Part shown: in pieces, positions 44,891-53,785 of the stretch
Numbering within the stretch: position 1 is the stretch's first letter
Layout: each line of letters starts with the position of its first letter
Assembly: GCA_021201335.1 (NCBI GenBank)
Contig: JAJQFD010000024.1
Coordinates: 1-64,000, forward strand
Length of the DNA stretch: 64,000 bases
Direction: 5' to 3'
DNA from: Bacteroides sp.
Lineage (GTDB): Bacteria; Bacteroidota; Bacteroidia; Bacteroidales; Bacteroidaceae
Notes under the pieces: model-generated
Databases searched by the model: none
Told to the model about the DNA's origin: nothing
The model's input: only the letters and a program-made list of their open reading frames with translations
Translations under genes and position numbers: made by a program

Positions 44891-45095
44891 AATAAATATC
44901 CCATTTTCTACCATATTTAAATAAATTTGCATAAAACTTTACTTAACCTATCCCTGGAATAGTATACTTAAATGGTAGAAACTGGGTTTCTATCGCTGGA
45001 GGTTGGATATAGACTAACCCTAGGTGTACAAGATTACATTCCTACTTTTTAATTTATACCTTACTTTGTTTGAAATCGGGTCTAATAACAGAAAC

Positions 45096-46097
45096 ATGAA
45101 ATCAAATACGTCTATGCTAAAACATTTAAAATTTATTATCACATTGATTGGCTTTTCTTTAGTTTATAGTCAATGGATTGAAGCCCAGAATAAGAATGAG
45201 GGTCCTATTATACGTGTAGCCAAATACCAGGGCGATCGGGAATGTGCTATCAGCTATACGTACGATGACGGAATGCGAGAACATTATACTTTGGTGGCTC
45301 CAGAGATGGAAAAAAGAGGTTTTCGGGGTACTTTTTGGGTGAATGGAATCAGTGTTAATGAAGAGGAGGATAACGAAAAGGATACAACTCGTGTTAGTTG
45401 GGCAAACCTGAAAGAAATGGCTGAAAGAGGACACGAAATATCCAATCATGGTTGGTCTCACAAAAACCTGACAAAGATTACTTTGGAGGAAGTTAGAACC
45501 GAGATCAAAAAAAACGATAGCATCATTCTTGAGAAGATAGCTATGCCTTCACGAACATTCTGCTATCCTTTTAATGCCCGGAATGATGAAGTCGTTAAAA
45601 TAGCTATGGAGAATAGAGTCTGGACAAGGACTAAACAGTACGCCATTGGTTCCAGGTCTACTCCTGAAAAGCTGAATCAATGGGTGGATAGCTTGATTAT
45701 TAACACCGACTGGGGAGTTGGCATGACGCATGGAATAAATTATGGCTACGATGCTTTTACTTCCCCCAACATTTTATGGGACCACTTTGATAAAGTTAAA
45801 TCTCTACAGGATAAAGTCTGGGTAGGTACTTTCCGAGAAGTCGCTGCCTATATAGAAGAAAGAAATCACATACAACTGGATATCCGTAAAGAGGATAAGA
45901 TCTGGCTGGTAAATCCAGTATTAAAACTAGATTGGAGGTTATTCAATGAGCCTTTAACAATGGTAATTGAACAGGAAAATATCCGGAAAATAACAGTTAA
46001 GCAGGATAGAAAGAAGCTGCCTGTGCGGATCCTTCCTGATAAAGCGATGTTTGATTTTAATCCTAACGGGGGAACCATTCATATTAATATCAAATAA
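45096..46097 (+). CDS. Polysaccharide deacetylase (NodB-homology, CE4-type)
   Basis: A 333-residue exported protein. The start at 45096 gives a compact signal peptide (hydrophobic FIITLIGFSLVYSQ, then IEAQ). The catalytic NodB motifs are TYDDG (residues about 58-62) and NHGWSHKNL for metal binding. TFCYPFNARND corresponds to motif 3. The C-terminal 70 residues are a beta-rich extension (VNPVLKLDWRLFNEPL). CE4 enzymes remove N- or O-acetyl groups from glycans. The substrate is unknown; proximity to a dead SusCD locus suggests that it once belonged to a polysaccharide utilisation locus. Confidence 0.87.
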   Translation: MKSNTSMLKHLKFIITLIGFSLVYSQWIEAQNKNEGPIIRVAKYQGDRECAISYTYDDGMREHYTLVAPEMEKRGFRGTFWVNGISVNEEEDNEKDTTRVSWANLKEMAERGHEISNHGWSHKNLTKITLEEVRTEIKKNDSIILEKIAMPSRTFCYPFNARNDEVVKIAMENRVWTRTKQYAIGSRSTPEKLNQWVDSLIINTDWGVGMTHGINYGYDAFTSPNILWDHFDKVKSLQDKVWVGTFREVAAYIEERNHIQLDIRKEDKIWLVNPVLKLDWRLFNEPLTMVIEQENIRKITVKQDRKKLPVRILPDKAMFDFNPNGGTIHINIK

Positions 46098-46104
46098 CTC
46101 CTTC

Positions 46105-46129
46105 CTGGCGGATGCTATCCATTCGCCAG
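46105..46129. terminator. Terminator between convergent genes
   Basis: CTGGCGGATG and CATTCGCCAG pair over ten positions with one wobble and a five-base loop. It overlaps the last codons of the DUF6051-type gene and lies 8 bp after the deacetylase stop. Confidence 0.65.
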
Positions 46130-47299
46130 AAAAGAGGATGCTTTTTGGAATACCCGGTTGAAAGATTTGTTGACTAATTCCTTTCCTACATCTTTCAAGA
46201 AAGGGAAGGGGGTTTGATGTGAATAGGTAAATGAAAAATCCAATTCCTCTAATATTTTTTGGGAAGCTTTGCCTAAAGCATTCATGACCCCTTCTGTAGG
46301 AATAACAATATCCTGTTTTAAAGAAATCGCTTGTATCCTATTGCATGCTGTTTCAAAGAAAGATTCTCTTTGGGTTCGCATCACATCCGGAGAGATCATC
46401 ATCTTGAATGCCTGTTCCAGGGAGATACTTTTAGAGGAAAGACCAATCGGATAACTTTTTAAAAACTCGTCCACATAATATTTCATTAAACGGTCGGAAG
46501 CTTCTTTATCCAGAATATCCCGGGCATTTCCGTTCATATAGCTGAATATGGAGCCACCACAAAACATGAAGAGACGGGATTCGCTGAACATTTCCTCCGG
46601 ATTAGCCAGCAATAATACCTGGGATAGCAATGCACCGATAGAATAGGCAAAGATATTAACGGAAGTGTTTTCTTTAAATAAAGGATGTTCCCCGTTTTTG
46701 ATCTCCTGAACCAACTGCATGATATTGTAGGCAGATTGTAAACCTGAAACATAGAAACGTAAAGGTTGCTTGGATATCCGGCTACTCAGTGCCACATTCA
46801 CAAATGTAGAATTAGTTACATCCTGTACTTCCTTCTTTCTTACGTTTACCCAGGGGAGAATACTTCTCGGATTACCCCAGATCCGCGGGGCACGGTTCAT
46901 GTGGAAAGCTATCGGAAAAAGAATCACTGCCCTTCCGGTATGGGTCGCCAAATATTCAGCCCAGGTGAGGTATTTATCCCAACTTCTTTCATTAAGACCA
47001 TGCAATAGGATGATGGCCTTATCTTTCCGCTCTTTCCTGTCAGGAGAAAAAACAGTATAAGTAAAGTTTGTATTCTCACTGATACAATCATCCGTCACCG
47101 GACAAAAATCAACCGTTGTTAACTCTTTTTGTAAATCTTTTATCTCGGTCTCGTAGGAAGTTTGCCGAAATGAAAAAGGAATTATCTCCAAATGAGAGTC
47201 ATCAAGTAACGTCTTTTTTTTTCTAAAGAGAAAAGCTGACTCAACTGTTTTGCACGAAATAAAATATCCATAATATATGTCTTTCTTACAAAGTAACAA
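46115..47299 (-). CDS. Alpha/beta-hydrolase fold protein (DUF6051-like)
   Basis: A 394-residue protein with no signal peptide. The oxyanion-hole region IILLHGLNER is near residues 97-106, and the nucleophile elbow FAYSIGALL holds the probable catalytic Ser. An acidic residue and a C-terminal histidine (FTYSHQTPFPF) could complete the triad. The overall layout resembles the Bacteroidota family DUF6051, which has no known substrate. The N-terminal 60 residues look like a poorly conserved extension, so a later start is possible. It stands alone, convergent with the deacetylase. Confidence 0.65.
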   Translation of the reverse strand: MLLCKKDIYYGYFISCKTVESAFLFRKKKTLLDDSHLEIIPFSFRQTSYETEIKDLQKELTTVDFCPVTDDCISENTNFTYTVFSPDRKERKDKAIILLHGLNERSWDKYLTWAEYLATHTGRAVILFPIAFHMNRAPRIWGNPRSILPWVNVRKKEVQDVTNSTFVNVALSSRISKQPLRFYVSGLQSAYNIMQLVQEIKNGEHPLFKENTSVNIFAYSIGALLSQVLLLANPEEMFSESRLFMFCGGSIFSYMNGNARDILDKEASDRLMKYYVDEFLKSYPIGLSSKSISLEQAFKMMISPDVMRTQRESFFETACNRIQAISLKQDIVIPTEGVMNALGKASQKILEELDFSFTYSHQTPFPFLKDVGKELVNKSFNRVFQKASSFLANG

Positions 47300-47411
47300 T
47301 CGAGAAACAATTTTTCCTAATCAGAGGTTCTGACGCCTATGAAAAGGGACAAAAACAGCTATTTAGGGGTGAAAACATGAAATACGGGGTTAATGCAACT
47401 GGTTAAATGTG

Positions 47412-47419
47412 TATCTTTG
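47412..47419 (+). promoter_or_regulatory. TAnnTTTG -7 element
   Basis: TATCTTTG lies 27 bp before the preferred start (47447) of the LytTR gene. It lies downstream of an alternative in-frame start at 47393, which it rules out. Confidence 0.55.
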
Positions 47420-47446
47420 CCAGCAACAAAAAGAAAGAACCGCATA

Positions 47447-48295
47447 ATGTTGAATCAAAGGATACCTGATTATATCTGTGAGAAAGGGAACATTGTTCGG
47501 CTGATATTGCTGACTGCGTTGTTTGCCCTCGTTTTTATAAATATTTATAAACCTTTCAGTTCCTCCCATTGGTACCCGGTTTCCGAGTTGAAGTTCTTTG
47601 CATTTTCCAGTCTTATTATCTTAACCGGAGTATTGGTGGTGGTTGTTAGCCGGGTGATTATGTACTACCATTCGAAAAAGCATGTGATTACTTACGGACA
47701 ATATGCTGTTTGGATTCTGCTGGAAATCTTCTTCATGTCTTTGTTCTATACCATCTATACCAAGTCGCTTAACCCGGAACGCGAATGGATGCATGTTTTT
47801 AAAGAATCATCTGTTAACACTGCATTGGTGCTTCTGCTCCCGTATACTTTAATTCATTTGTATTTCTCTTATGTGGAAAGTAAAAATAAGCTTAGACAAT
47901 TGGAAGGACAGCAGCATGCTGAGAGTCTGGTTAAAAAAAATGTTTATTCCTTTTACGATGAGAAGAATGAATTGCGGCTTTCCGTTAAGAAAGGGAGCCT
48001 TCTCTATATTGAATCTGCTGATAATTATGTGAATATATGGTATCTCAACAAAGCGCAGCAACTCACAAAGTTTATGCTTCGCAATTCCCTGAAAGCCATC
48101 GAAGAAAGCCTTGCTGATACCAGTGTACTGCGTTGTCATCGCTCTTATATGGTTAATTTTGAACAGGTGAAGGTTATTCGCCGTCAGAAAGATGGAGTTT
48201 ATCTGGAGTTTACTATTGAGAAAGTACCTGATATCCCGATTTCAAAAACATATAGCGAAAAAGTAACTCATTGGTTTATGACCTATTCTTCCTGA
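47447..48295 (+). CDS. Membrane-bound LytTR-type transcriptional regulator
   Basis: A 282-residue protein. The N-terminal half has four predicted transmembrane segments (LILLTALFALVFINIY, FSSLIILTGVLVVVVS, VWILLEIFFMSLFYTIY, VLLLPYTLIHLYF). The C-terminal 100 residues are a LytTR DNA-binding domain (SLLYIESADNYVNIWY, LRNSLKAIEESL, LRCHRSYMVNFEQVKVI). Such one-component membrane regulators are common in Bacteroidales, and the signal sensed is unknown. The start at 47447 is supported by the promoter position. It is followed 76 bp later by cysK. Confidence 0.87.
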   Translation: MLNQRIPDYICEKGNIVRLILLTALFALVFINIYKPFSSSHWYPVSELKFFAFSSLIILTGVLVVVVSRVIMYYHSKKHVITYGQYAVWILLEIFFMSLFYTIYTKSLNPEREWMHVFKESSVNTALVLLLPYTLIHLYFSYVESKNKLRQLEGQQHAESLVKKNVYSFYDEKNELRLSVKKGSLLYIESADNYVNIWYLNKAQQLTKFMLRNSLKAIEESLADTSVLRCHRSYMVNFEQVKVIRRQKDGVYLEFTIEKVPDIPISKTYSEKVTHWFMTYSS

Positions 48296-48371
48296 AAGAA
48301 AGCGGCTTATGGAATGAACTTTCCGAGCAGGTTTTTTGTCTTATTAAGTAATCTGTAAAAACGAATTGGAT

Positions 48372-49319
48372 ATGAAAAAGATAGCTAAGAAACTAACTGA
48401 TTTGGTAGGTAATACCCCTTTACTGGAACTCTCTAATTACAATGCAAGTAAGAACCTGGAAGCTAAAGTAATTGCTAAGCTGGAATATTTTAACCCGGCC
48501 GGCAGTGTTAAAGACCGTATTGCTTTGGCAATGATTGAAGATGCCGAAGCAAAAGGTATTTTGAAACCGGGTTCAATCCTCATTGAACCAACCAGTGGAA
48601 ATACGGGGGTCGGATTGGCTTTCGTGTCTGCATCCAAAGGTTATAGGCTGATACTTACCATGCCTGAAACCATGAGTATGGAGCGCAGAAACCTGCTGAA
48701 AGCATTAGGAGCAGAAATTGTACTTACCCCCGGTGCCGAAGGAATGAAGGGAGCGATAGCTAAGGCAGAGGAGTTGAAGGATCAGAATCCAGGATCTGTT
48801 ATTTTGCAGCAGTTTGAAAATTCGGCTAACCCTGCCGTTCATGCCCGTACCACTGCCGAAGAAATCTGGCGGGATACCGATGGACAAGTAGATATCTTTG
48901 TAGCGGGTGTAGGTACAGGCGGTACCATTAGCGGTGTGGGAAAGACATTAAAAAGGTATAACCCTGACATAAAGATCATCGCTGTCGAACCGGCTGAGTC
49001 TCCTGTATTGTCGGGTGGTAAGTCAGGTCCTCACAAGATACAGGGAATTGGTGCCGGATTTGTACCTAAAACGTACGATGCTTCTGTTGTAGATGAGATT
49101 ATAACCGTTTCGGGAGACGATGCGATCCGCACCGGAAGAGAACTGGCAAAGAAGGAGGGATTACTCGTGGGTATTTCATCCGGAGCGGCTACTTATGCGG
49201 CTACGCAAGTAGCACAACGACCGGAAAATAAAAACAAAAACATTGTAGTTGTTCTTCCGGATACTGGCGAACGCTATTTATCCACGTTACTATATGCCTT
49301 TGATGAATATCCTTTGTAA
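48372..49319 (+). CDS. cysK: Cysteine synthase A (O-acetylserine sulfhydrylase)
   Basis: A 315-residue PLP enzyme. The PLP lysine is in NPAGSVKDR (about residue 42). TSGNTGVGL is the substrate-binding loop, [10 protein letters not shown] the phosphate-binding glycine loop, and VGISSGAA the C-terminal site. It makes L-cysteine from O-acetylserine and sulfide. The ATG at 48372 is preferred over an in-frame TTG two codons earlier. A 16-bp inverted repeat follows the gene. Confidence 0.95.
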   Translation: MKKIAKKLTDLVGNTPLLELSNYNASKNLEAKVIAKLEYFNPAGSVKDRIALAMIEDAEAKGILKPGSILIEPTSGNTGVGLAFVSASKGYRLILTMPETMSMERRNLLKALGAEIVLTPGAEGMKGAIAKAEELKDQNPGSVILQQFENSANPAVHARTTAEEIWRDTDGQVDIFVAGVGTGGTISGVGKTLKRYNPDIKIIAVEPAESPVLSGGKSGPHKIQGIGAGFVPKTYDASVVDEIITVSGDDAIRTGRELAKKEGLLVGISSGAATYAATQVAQRPENKNKNIVVVLPDTGERYLSTLLYAFDEYPL

Positions 49320-49334
49320 CTAGCTGAAGGGAAA

Positions 49335-49383
49335 TCAATCATGACTTTCTTCTTCTCTTCGGAAAGGAGAAAGTCATGATTGA
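49335..49383. terminator. Perfect 16-bp inverted repeat after cysK
   Basis: TCAATCATGACTTTCT (49335-49350) and its exact complement (49368-49383) enclose a 17-base loop. It lies 15 bp after the cysK stop. There is no U tract, so termination may be inefficient or the element may protect the 3' end. Confidence 0.6.
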
Positions 49384-49464
49384 CGATGACCTACCTATTG
49401 TTGTATCTCCTCTTTTCTTTTAAAAACAACATCACTGAACACGCGCCTTAGCCTGAATTTGCTC

Positions 49465-49472
49465 TATCTTTG
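49465..49472 (+). promoter_or_regulatory. TAnnTTTG -7 element
   Basis: TATCTTTG lies 18 bp before the start of the dipeptidase gene. Confidence 0.5.
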
Positions 49473-49490
49473 CGTTTTTAAAGATTAGTT

Positions 49491-50249
49491 ATGCGAAATC
49501 TTATTCATCTCTCTTTTCTTTTGTTTGTTCTTCTTTCCTGTGGCAATAAAAGTAATTCCATCGGAAAAGCAGCGGAAATCCTACCGACACAAGTCGATAC
49601 CATTTTCCTTCCTGTTCCGGTAGAAAAGTTGATTATTGAAAAGAGTCCAACGGCCCAACGCTTTGATTCTCTCGGTCTTGTAGATATACAGGAGCTAGAT
49701 TCTACCATTGTTGTACAACTCATGTATGCTTTCCCGGATAATTTCACAGGTGAAATCTTATACGATGATTTAAAAGAAGCGTATTTGCAGCCGGAGGTTG
49801 CTGAAGCAGTTGTGAAGGCCAATCGGTTGTTGAAAGAGAAACATCCGGACTATCGCCTCATCATTTACGATGCAACCCGGCCGATGTCGGCACAGCAAAA
49901 GATGTGGGATGTGGTGAAAGGAACCTCCAAATATATCTATGTGTCTAACCCGGCCCGGGGTGGAGGGTTGCACAATTACGGTGCAGCTGTAGATGTAAGC
50001 ATCCTGGATTCCCGGGGTATCCTGCTCCCTATGGGAACCGAGGTAGATCATCTGGGGCCAGAAGCCCACATCACCCAAGAGGAACAATTGGTACGGAAAG
50101 GAGTAATGACGGAGCAGGAAAGGCAGAATCGTATTCTTCTGCGGGAAGTAATGCGCAAGGCCGGATTCAAAGCCCTGCACAGCGAATGGTGGCATTTCAA
50201 TTTCTGTAGTCGCAAGGAAGCCCGGCAACGTTATAAACTGATAGAATAA
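49491..50249 (+). CDS. M15-family D-Ala-D-Ala dipeptidase (VanX/DdpX-like lipoprotein)
   Basis: A 252-residue predicted lipoprotein (VLLSCGNKS). The zinc-site signature GLHNYGAAVDVSI near residue 160 fits the SxHxxGxAxD pattern with Leu in place of the usual Ser. EWWHFNF near the C-terminus supplies the catalytic Glu and third zinc ligand. YDATRPMSAQQKMW is the substrate-side arginine region. VanX-like enzymes hydrolyse D-Ala-D-Ala; as an exported lipoprotein it more likely functions in peptidoglycan peptide turnover than in vancomycin resistance. The methyltransferase gene follows after only 5 bp. Confidence 0.88.
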   Translation: MRNLIHLSFLLFVLLSCGNKSNSIGKAAEILPTQVDTIFLPVPVEKLIIEKSPTAQRFDSLGLVDIQELDSTIVVQLMYAFPDNFTGEILYDDLKEAYLQPEVAEAVVKANRLLKEKHPDYRLIIYDATRPMSAQQKMWDVVKGTSKYIYVSNPARGGGLHNYGAAVDVSILDSRGILLPMGTEVDHLGPEAHITQEEQLVRKGVMTEQERQNRILLREVMRKAGFKALHSEWWHFNFCSRKEARQRYKLIE

Positions 50250-50254
50250 CAGAA

Positions 50255-51427
50255 ATGAAAGACTTACTTCCCGAAACGCTGGAGTTTATTGCAGAACATC
50301 TGCATGACGATGTTCGTTCACTGGCATTGCAGGCGAAAAAATATCCCCTTGTCGATATGCATGCGGCGGTTATCCAGATTGCCGGAAGACAAAGTATTAT
50401 CCATAAACTCCCGTCCTGGTATAATACAGAAGGACTTTTGTACCCTCCACATCTTTCATTGGAACAATGTTCCTCTGAAACAACGGCTTTATATAAGAGT
50501 TCTTTGTTACAAGGAAATTCTCTGGTCGACCTGACCGGAGGTTTCGGAGTAGATTGCGCTTTTCTTTCGAAAGGCTTTAAACAAGTTACATATGTAGAAA
50601 GGCAGCAAGAGCTTGCCGATATCGTCCGACATAATTTCCAGGCGTTAGGCTTATCGCACATACAGGTGCATCAGCAGGATGGCGTCGGCTATTTGGAGAA
50701 GATGGAACCGGTGGATTGTATTTTCATGGATCCCGCACGGCGTAATCAACACGGAGGAAAAGTAGTTGCCTTGTCGGATTGTGAGCCAAATGTGGAAGAA
50801 CTTCAGGAACTATTGCTGCAGAAAGCAGAAAAGGTGCTGATTAAACTTTCACCCATGCTCGATCTATCACTGGCATTACGTAATTTGCATAATATTAGCG
50901 AGATACATGTGGTTTCAATCCAGAATGAGTGCAAAGAGTTATTGTTGCTTTTACAAAGAAAGCAGACAGAAAGAGTAATGATTCATTGCCTCAACTTTAC
51001 GACAGGCGGGAAACAGGTATTTTCCTTTTACAAGGAAGAAGAGACTGACTCTCCTTGTACCTATACCCATGAGTTGGGACAATATTTATACGAACCAAAT
51101 GCTTCCCTGTTAAAGAGCGGAGCATATAAATGTTTGGCCGAGCGTTTCACTGTTTTCAAACTTCATCCCAACAGCCATTTATACACTTCAGATACACTGA
51201 TCGACAATTTTCCCGGTAGAAGCTTTAAGATCACCGCATCAGGTTCGCTGAAAGATAAAACACTACTACCGGATAATAAACAAGCCAATCTCACGACACG
51301 GAACTTTCCCTTATCCACGGCGGAAGTAAGGAAAAGATTAAAACTGAAAGAGGGAGGTACAGATTACCTGTTTGCCACCACGCTGATGAATGGCAAGCAT
51401 ATTCTTATTCGCGGCCGGAAGGTTTAG
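50255..51427 (+). CDS. Class I SAM-dependent methyltransferase with THUMP-like domain (PG_1098 type)
   Basis: A 390-residue protein. An N-terminal helical segment (residues 1-85, ferredoxin-like region of the PG_1098 family) precedes the Rossmann methyltransferase with SAM motif I VDLTGGFGVD (about 88-97) and a catalytic-region motif FMDPARRN. The C-terminal part, ending with KRLKLKEGGTDYLFATTLMNGKHILIRGRKV, fits a THUMP-like domain, which suggests an RNA substrate. The modified nucleotide is unknown. It shares an operon with the M15 dipeptidase. Tandem array D begins directly after its stop codon. Confidence 0.82.
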   Translation: MKDLLPETLEFIAEHLHDDVRSLALQAKKYPLVDMHAAVIQIAGRQSIIHKLPSWYNTEGLLYPPHLSLEQCSSETTALYKSSLLQGNSLVDLTGGFGVDCAFLSKGFKQVTYVERQQELADIVRHNFQALGLSHIQVHQQDGVGYLEKMEPVDCIFMDPARRNQHGGKVVALSDCEPNVEELQELLLQKAEKVLIKLSPMLDLSLALRNLHNISEIHVVSIQNECKELLLLLQRKQTERVMIHCLNFTTGGKQVFSFYKEEETDSPCTYTHELGQYLYEPNASLLKSGAYKCLAERFTVFKLHPNSHLYTSDTLIDNFPGRSFKITASGSLKDKTLLPDNKQANLTTRNFPLSTAEVRKRLKLKEGGTDYLFATTLMNGKHILIRGRKV

Positions 51428-51515
51428 TAATCCTACCGGCATTCGCCTCAAATCCTACCGGCATCCGGTTCGGATGCTACCGGGATTTTATCTGAAAGCT
51501 ACCGGGATTCTTTTC
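51428..51515. repeat. Tandem array D, four 22-bp units
   Basis: Units start at 51428, 51450, 51472 and 51494. The first two read TCCTACCGGCATTCG or TCCTACCGGCATCCG and the last two GCTACCGGGATT. The array begins at the base after the methyltransferase stop codon and fills nearly all of the 98-bp gap to the convergent trehalose gene. It is close in sequence to array C. Confidence 0.9.
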
Positions 51516-51525
51516 ATCCGTAAGT

Positions 51526-53697
51526 TCAATCACTCAGCTTATCCAGAAAATGTAGTGTCAAATCTTGCGTGGGTAAGTTATATTTGGCAGCTTTCGAGCT
51601 TTTCCCCACTTTAATAGTTATGGCTGTTTCCGGCAATGCCATAAACATTTCTTCGTCAGTCGTATCATCGCCAATGGCCATAATGAAATCATAATCGTCC
51701 TCTCCCATTAATCGCCTGGCTTCCGATCCTTTATTAAAATCCGGTGACTTCACTTCTACGATCTTATTGCCCTTCATGATTTGTAAATGATGCCGGGAAA
51801 CCGGATTCATTAACGCATCGACCAATTGATTCACCCGTAGTTCCGCTAACCAAACATCTACGTCTCTGTAATGCCATACCAAAGCTGTATCTTTAATCTC
51901 TATATTAGATAAAGGTGTTCTGGCAGTAGCCTGCTTCATAATATTCAATATTTCTTTGTCCCATTTTATCTTAGGTGCATTCCTATGCCAGTTTCCTCCT
52001 TCTTTATAGAAGGCTCCGTGCTCGGCGGCCATTCCTATCGAAAGTTTCCCCAGCCATTTATCCAATGTATTCCGGTCTCTACCGCTACTTATGATTACCC
52101 TATTCTTTGGGTCTTCGTTCAGTTTTGCAAGCAGATCGAGTAATTCTTTGGAAGGGCTGGCGTCGCTCGGTCGCCGGTAAAAGCGCACCAGCGTTCCGTC
52201 ATAGTCCAGTAAAATCAATCTTTTGCGAGCCTTTTTATATTGTTTTCTGATTATCTTAAAGTTTTTCTTTTCGACGATTTTATGTTCCAAGCCTACATTC
52301 TGCTTGCGAACCTCTTTCAGTTCTTCTACAAAATCCCGGGCCCATTGTTCCACCGTTTGTTTGAAGATTACTTTTTGCATTGATGTCAATGCTTTCAGCT
52401 GTTCCTTCTTCGACATCTTCAGCGCGGTTAGGATGGCTTGGCCTATTTCTTTCATGTCCGATGGGTTTACGATAATCGCATCGGATAATTCTACCGCCGC
52501 ACCAGCCATTTCACTCAGGATCAAGACTCCCGGAGTATCATTTTTGGTAGCCACGTATTCTTTAGCTACCAGGTTCATTCCATCCCGCAGAGGGGTTACC
52601 AGCGCTATATCTGCAATGTGATAAATGGCAGCCAGCTCTTCAAAGTCGAACGAACGGTAGAAGTAATAAACCGGCGTCCAGTCAATGGTAGAGTAGGCCC
52701 CATTGATATTTCCTACCATCTGATCGATTTCATTCTTTAATTCTGCGTACATATCTACCTGATCTCGCGAGGGAGATACAATCATCACCAGAGAGATTTT
52801 TCCCTTGTATTCCGGGTAATCTTTCAGAAAGTCTTCGAAGCCGGCCAACCGTACCAGAATACCTTTGCTATAATCAAGCCGGTCTACAGAAACCATTAAT
52901 TTCCCCTGTCCGAAGCTGGTTCTCAACTCTTTGGCTTTATCATGAATCTGTTTATCCTTCAGGGCATTGTGGTATTTCTCGTAATTTATTCCCATCGGGA
53001 AGGCATCTACATGAACCACCCTCCTGTCCAGTTGAATCTCATCCAACTGACATTCCAGTTTTAATACACGGTAAATACCACTGATAAAGTGACGCATATA
53101 CGTATGCGTATGAAAAGCAACCAGATCGGCTCCCAATAATCCTTCGAGTATTTCGCTTCTTTCCGGCAATGTCCGGAACAATTCATAAGACGGAAAAGGA
53201 ATGTGATGAAAATAACCGATACTGATGTCTGAAACTCGCTCGCGAATCATTCCGGGCACTAGCATTAACTGGTAATCCTGTACCCACACGATGTCTCCCG
53301 GCTCAATTATCTTCATCGCCTCTTCGCAAAACAACGCGTTTACCTCCTTATAGGCTTCCCAATACTCTGTCGAATAGTGTATATAATTCAGGAAATAGTG
53401 GCATAGCGGCCACAGTACGCTATTACTGTATCCCTCGTAATAGTTGGCTATTTGTTCCGGTGTGAGATATACAGGAGTAAACTTATGCTGCTTCAATTGG
53501 CGGTCAATGGCGTCTTTATCCTTTCCGGACTCCAGGTACATTCCGGGCCAACCTACCCAGTGTTTTTGCATTTTTGTTTCTAGAGAATCCAGTCCTGTGG
53601 CTACTCCTCCCTGGCTAGGTATTACTTTAAAATTATTGTTTTCCTCAACAATTTTCAGCGGCAATCTGTTAGATATGATAATAAGTTTCTTCGGCAT
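51526..53697 (-). CDS. otsAB: Bifunctional trehalose-6-phosphate synthase/phosphatase
   Basis: A 723-residue fusion. The start at 53697 ([13 protein letters not shown]) is the usual GT20 N-terminus. Residues 1 to about 470 are the OtsA-type synthase ([41 protein letters not shown]). From about 490 comes the OtsB-type HAD phosphatase ([34 protein letters not shown]). It makes trehalose from UDP-glucose and glucose 6-phosphate via trehalose 6-phosphate. It is divergent from a GH15 gene, 89 bp away, that may degrade the product. Confidence 0.95.
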   Translation of the reverse strand: MPKKLIIISNRLPLKIVEENNNFKVIPSQGGVATGLDSLETKMQKHWVGWPGMYLESGKDKDAIDRQLKQHKFTPVYLTPEQIANYYEGYSNSVLWPLCHYFLNYIHYSTEYWEAYKEVNALFCEEAMKIIEPGDIVWVQDYQLMLVPGMIRERVSDISIGYFHHIPFPSYELFRTLPERSEILEGLLGADLVAFHTHTYMRHFISGIYRVLKLECQLDEIQLDRRVVHVDAFPMGINYEKYHNALKDKQIHDKAKELRTSFGQGKLMVSVDRLDYSKGILVRLAGFEDFLKDYPEYKGKISLVMIVSPSRDQVDMYAELKNEIDQMVGNINGAYSTIDWTPVYYFYRSFDFEELAAIYHIADIALVTPLRDGMNLVAKEYVATKNDTPGVLILSEMAGAAVELSDAIIVNPSDMKEIGQAILTALKMSKKEQLKALTSMQKVIFKQTVEQWARDFVEELKEVRKQNVGLEHKIVEKKNFKIIRKQYKKARKRLILLDYDGTLVRFYRRPSDASPSKELLDLLAKLNEDPKNRVIISSGRDRNTLDKWLGKLSIGMAAEHGAFYKEGGNWHRNAPKIKWDKEILNIMKQATARTPLSNIEIKDTALVWHYRDVDVWLAELRVNQLVDALMNPVSRHHLQIMKGNKIVEVKSPDFNKGSEARRLMGEDDYDFIMAIGDDTTDEEMFMALPETAITIKVGKSSKAAKYNLPTQDLTLHFLDKLSD

Positions 53698-53785
53698 AGG
53701 TTCAATCATAAATATCATTTATACAGATAGTAACAGGCCCCAGCAATCTTTGGTTTAATAAATAAGGTTAATAATTTTTGGGTAC

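Noticed and set aside
49491..50249. VanX-type vancomycin resistance gene
   Set aside because: No vanH, ligase or van regulator is present and the protein is an exported lipoprotein; a general peptidoglycan dipeptidase role is more likely.
6357..51515. The four 22-bp arrays as CRISPR arrays
   Set aside because: The units are contiguous with no spacers, are too short, differ between loci, and no cas genes are present.
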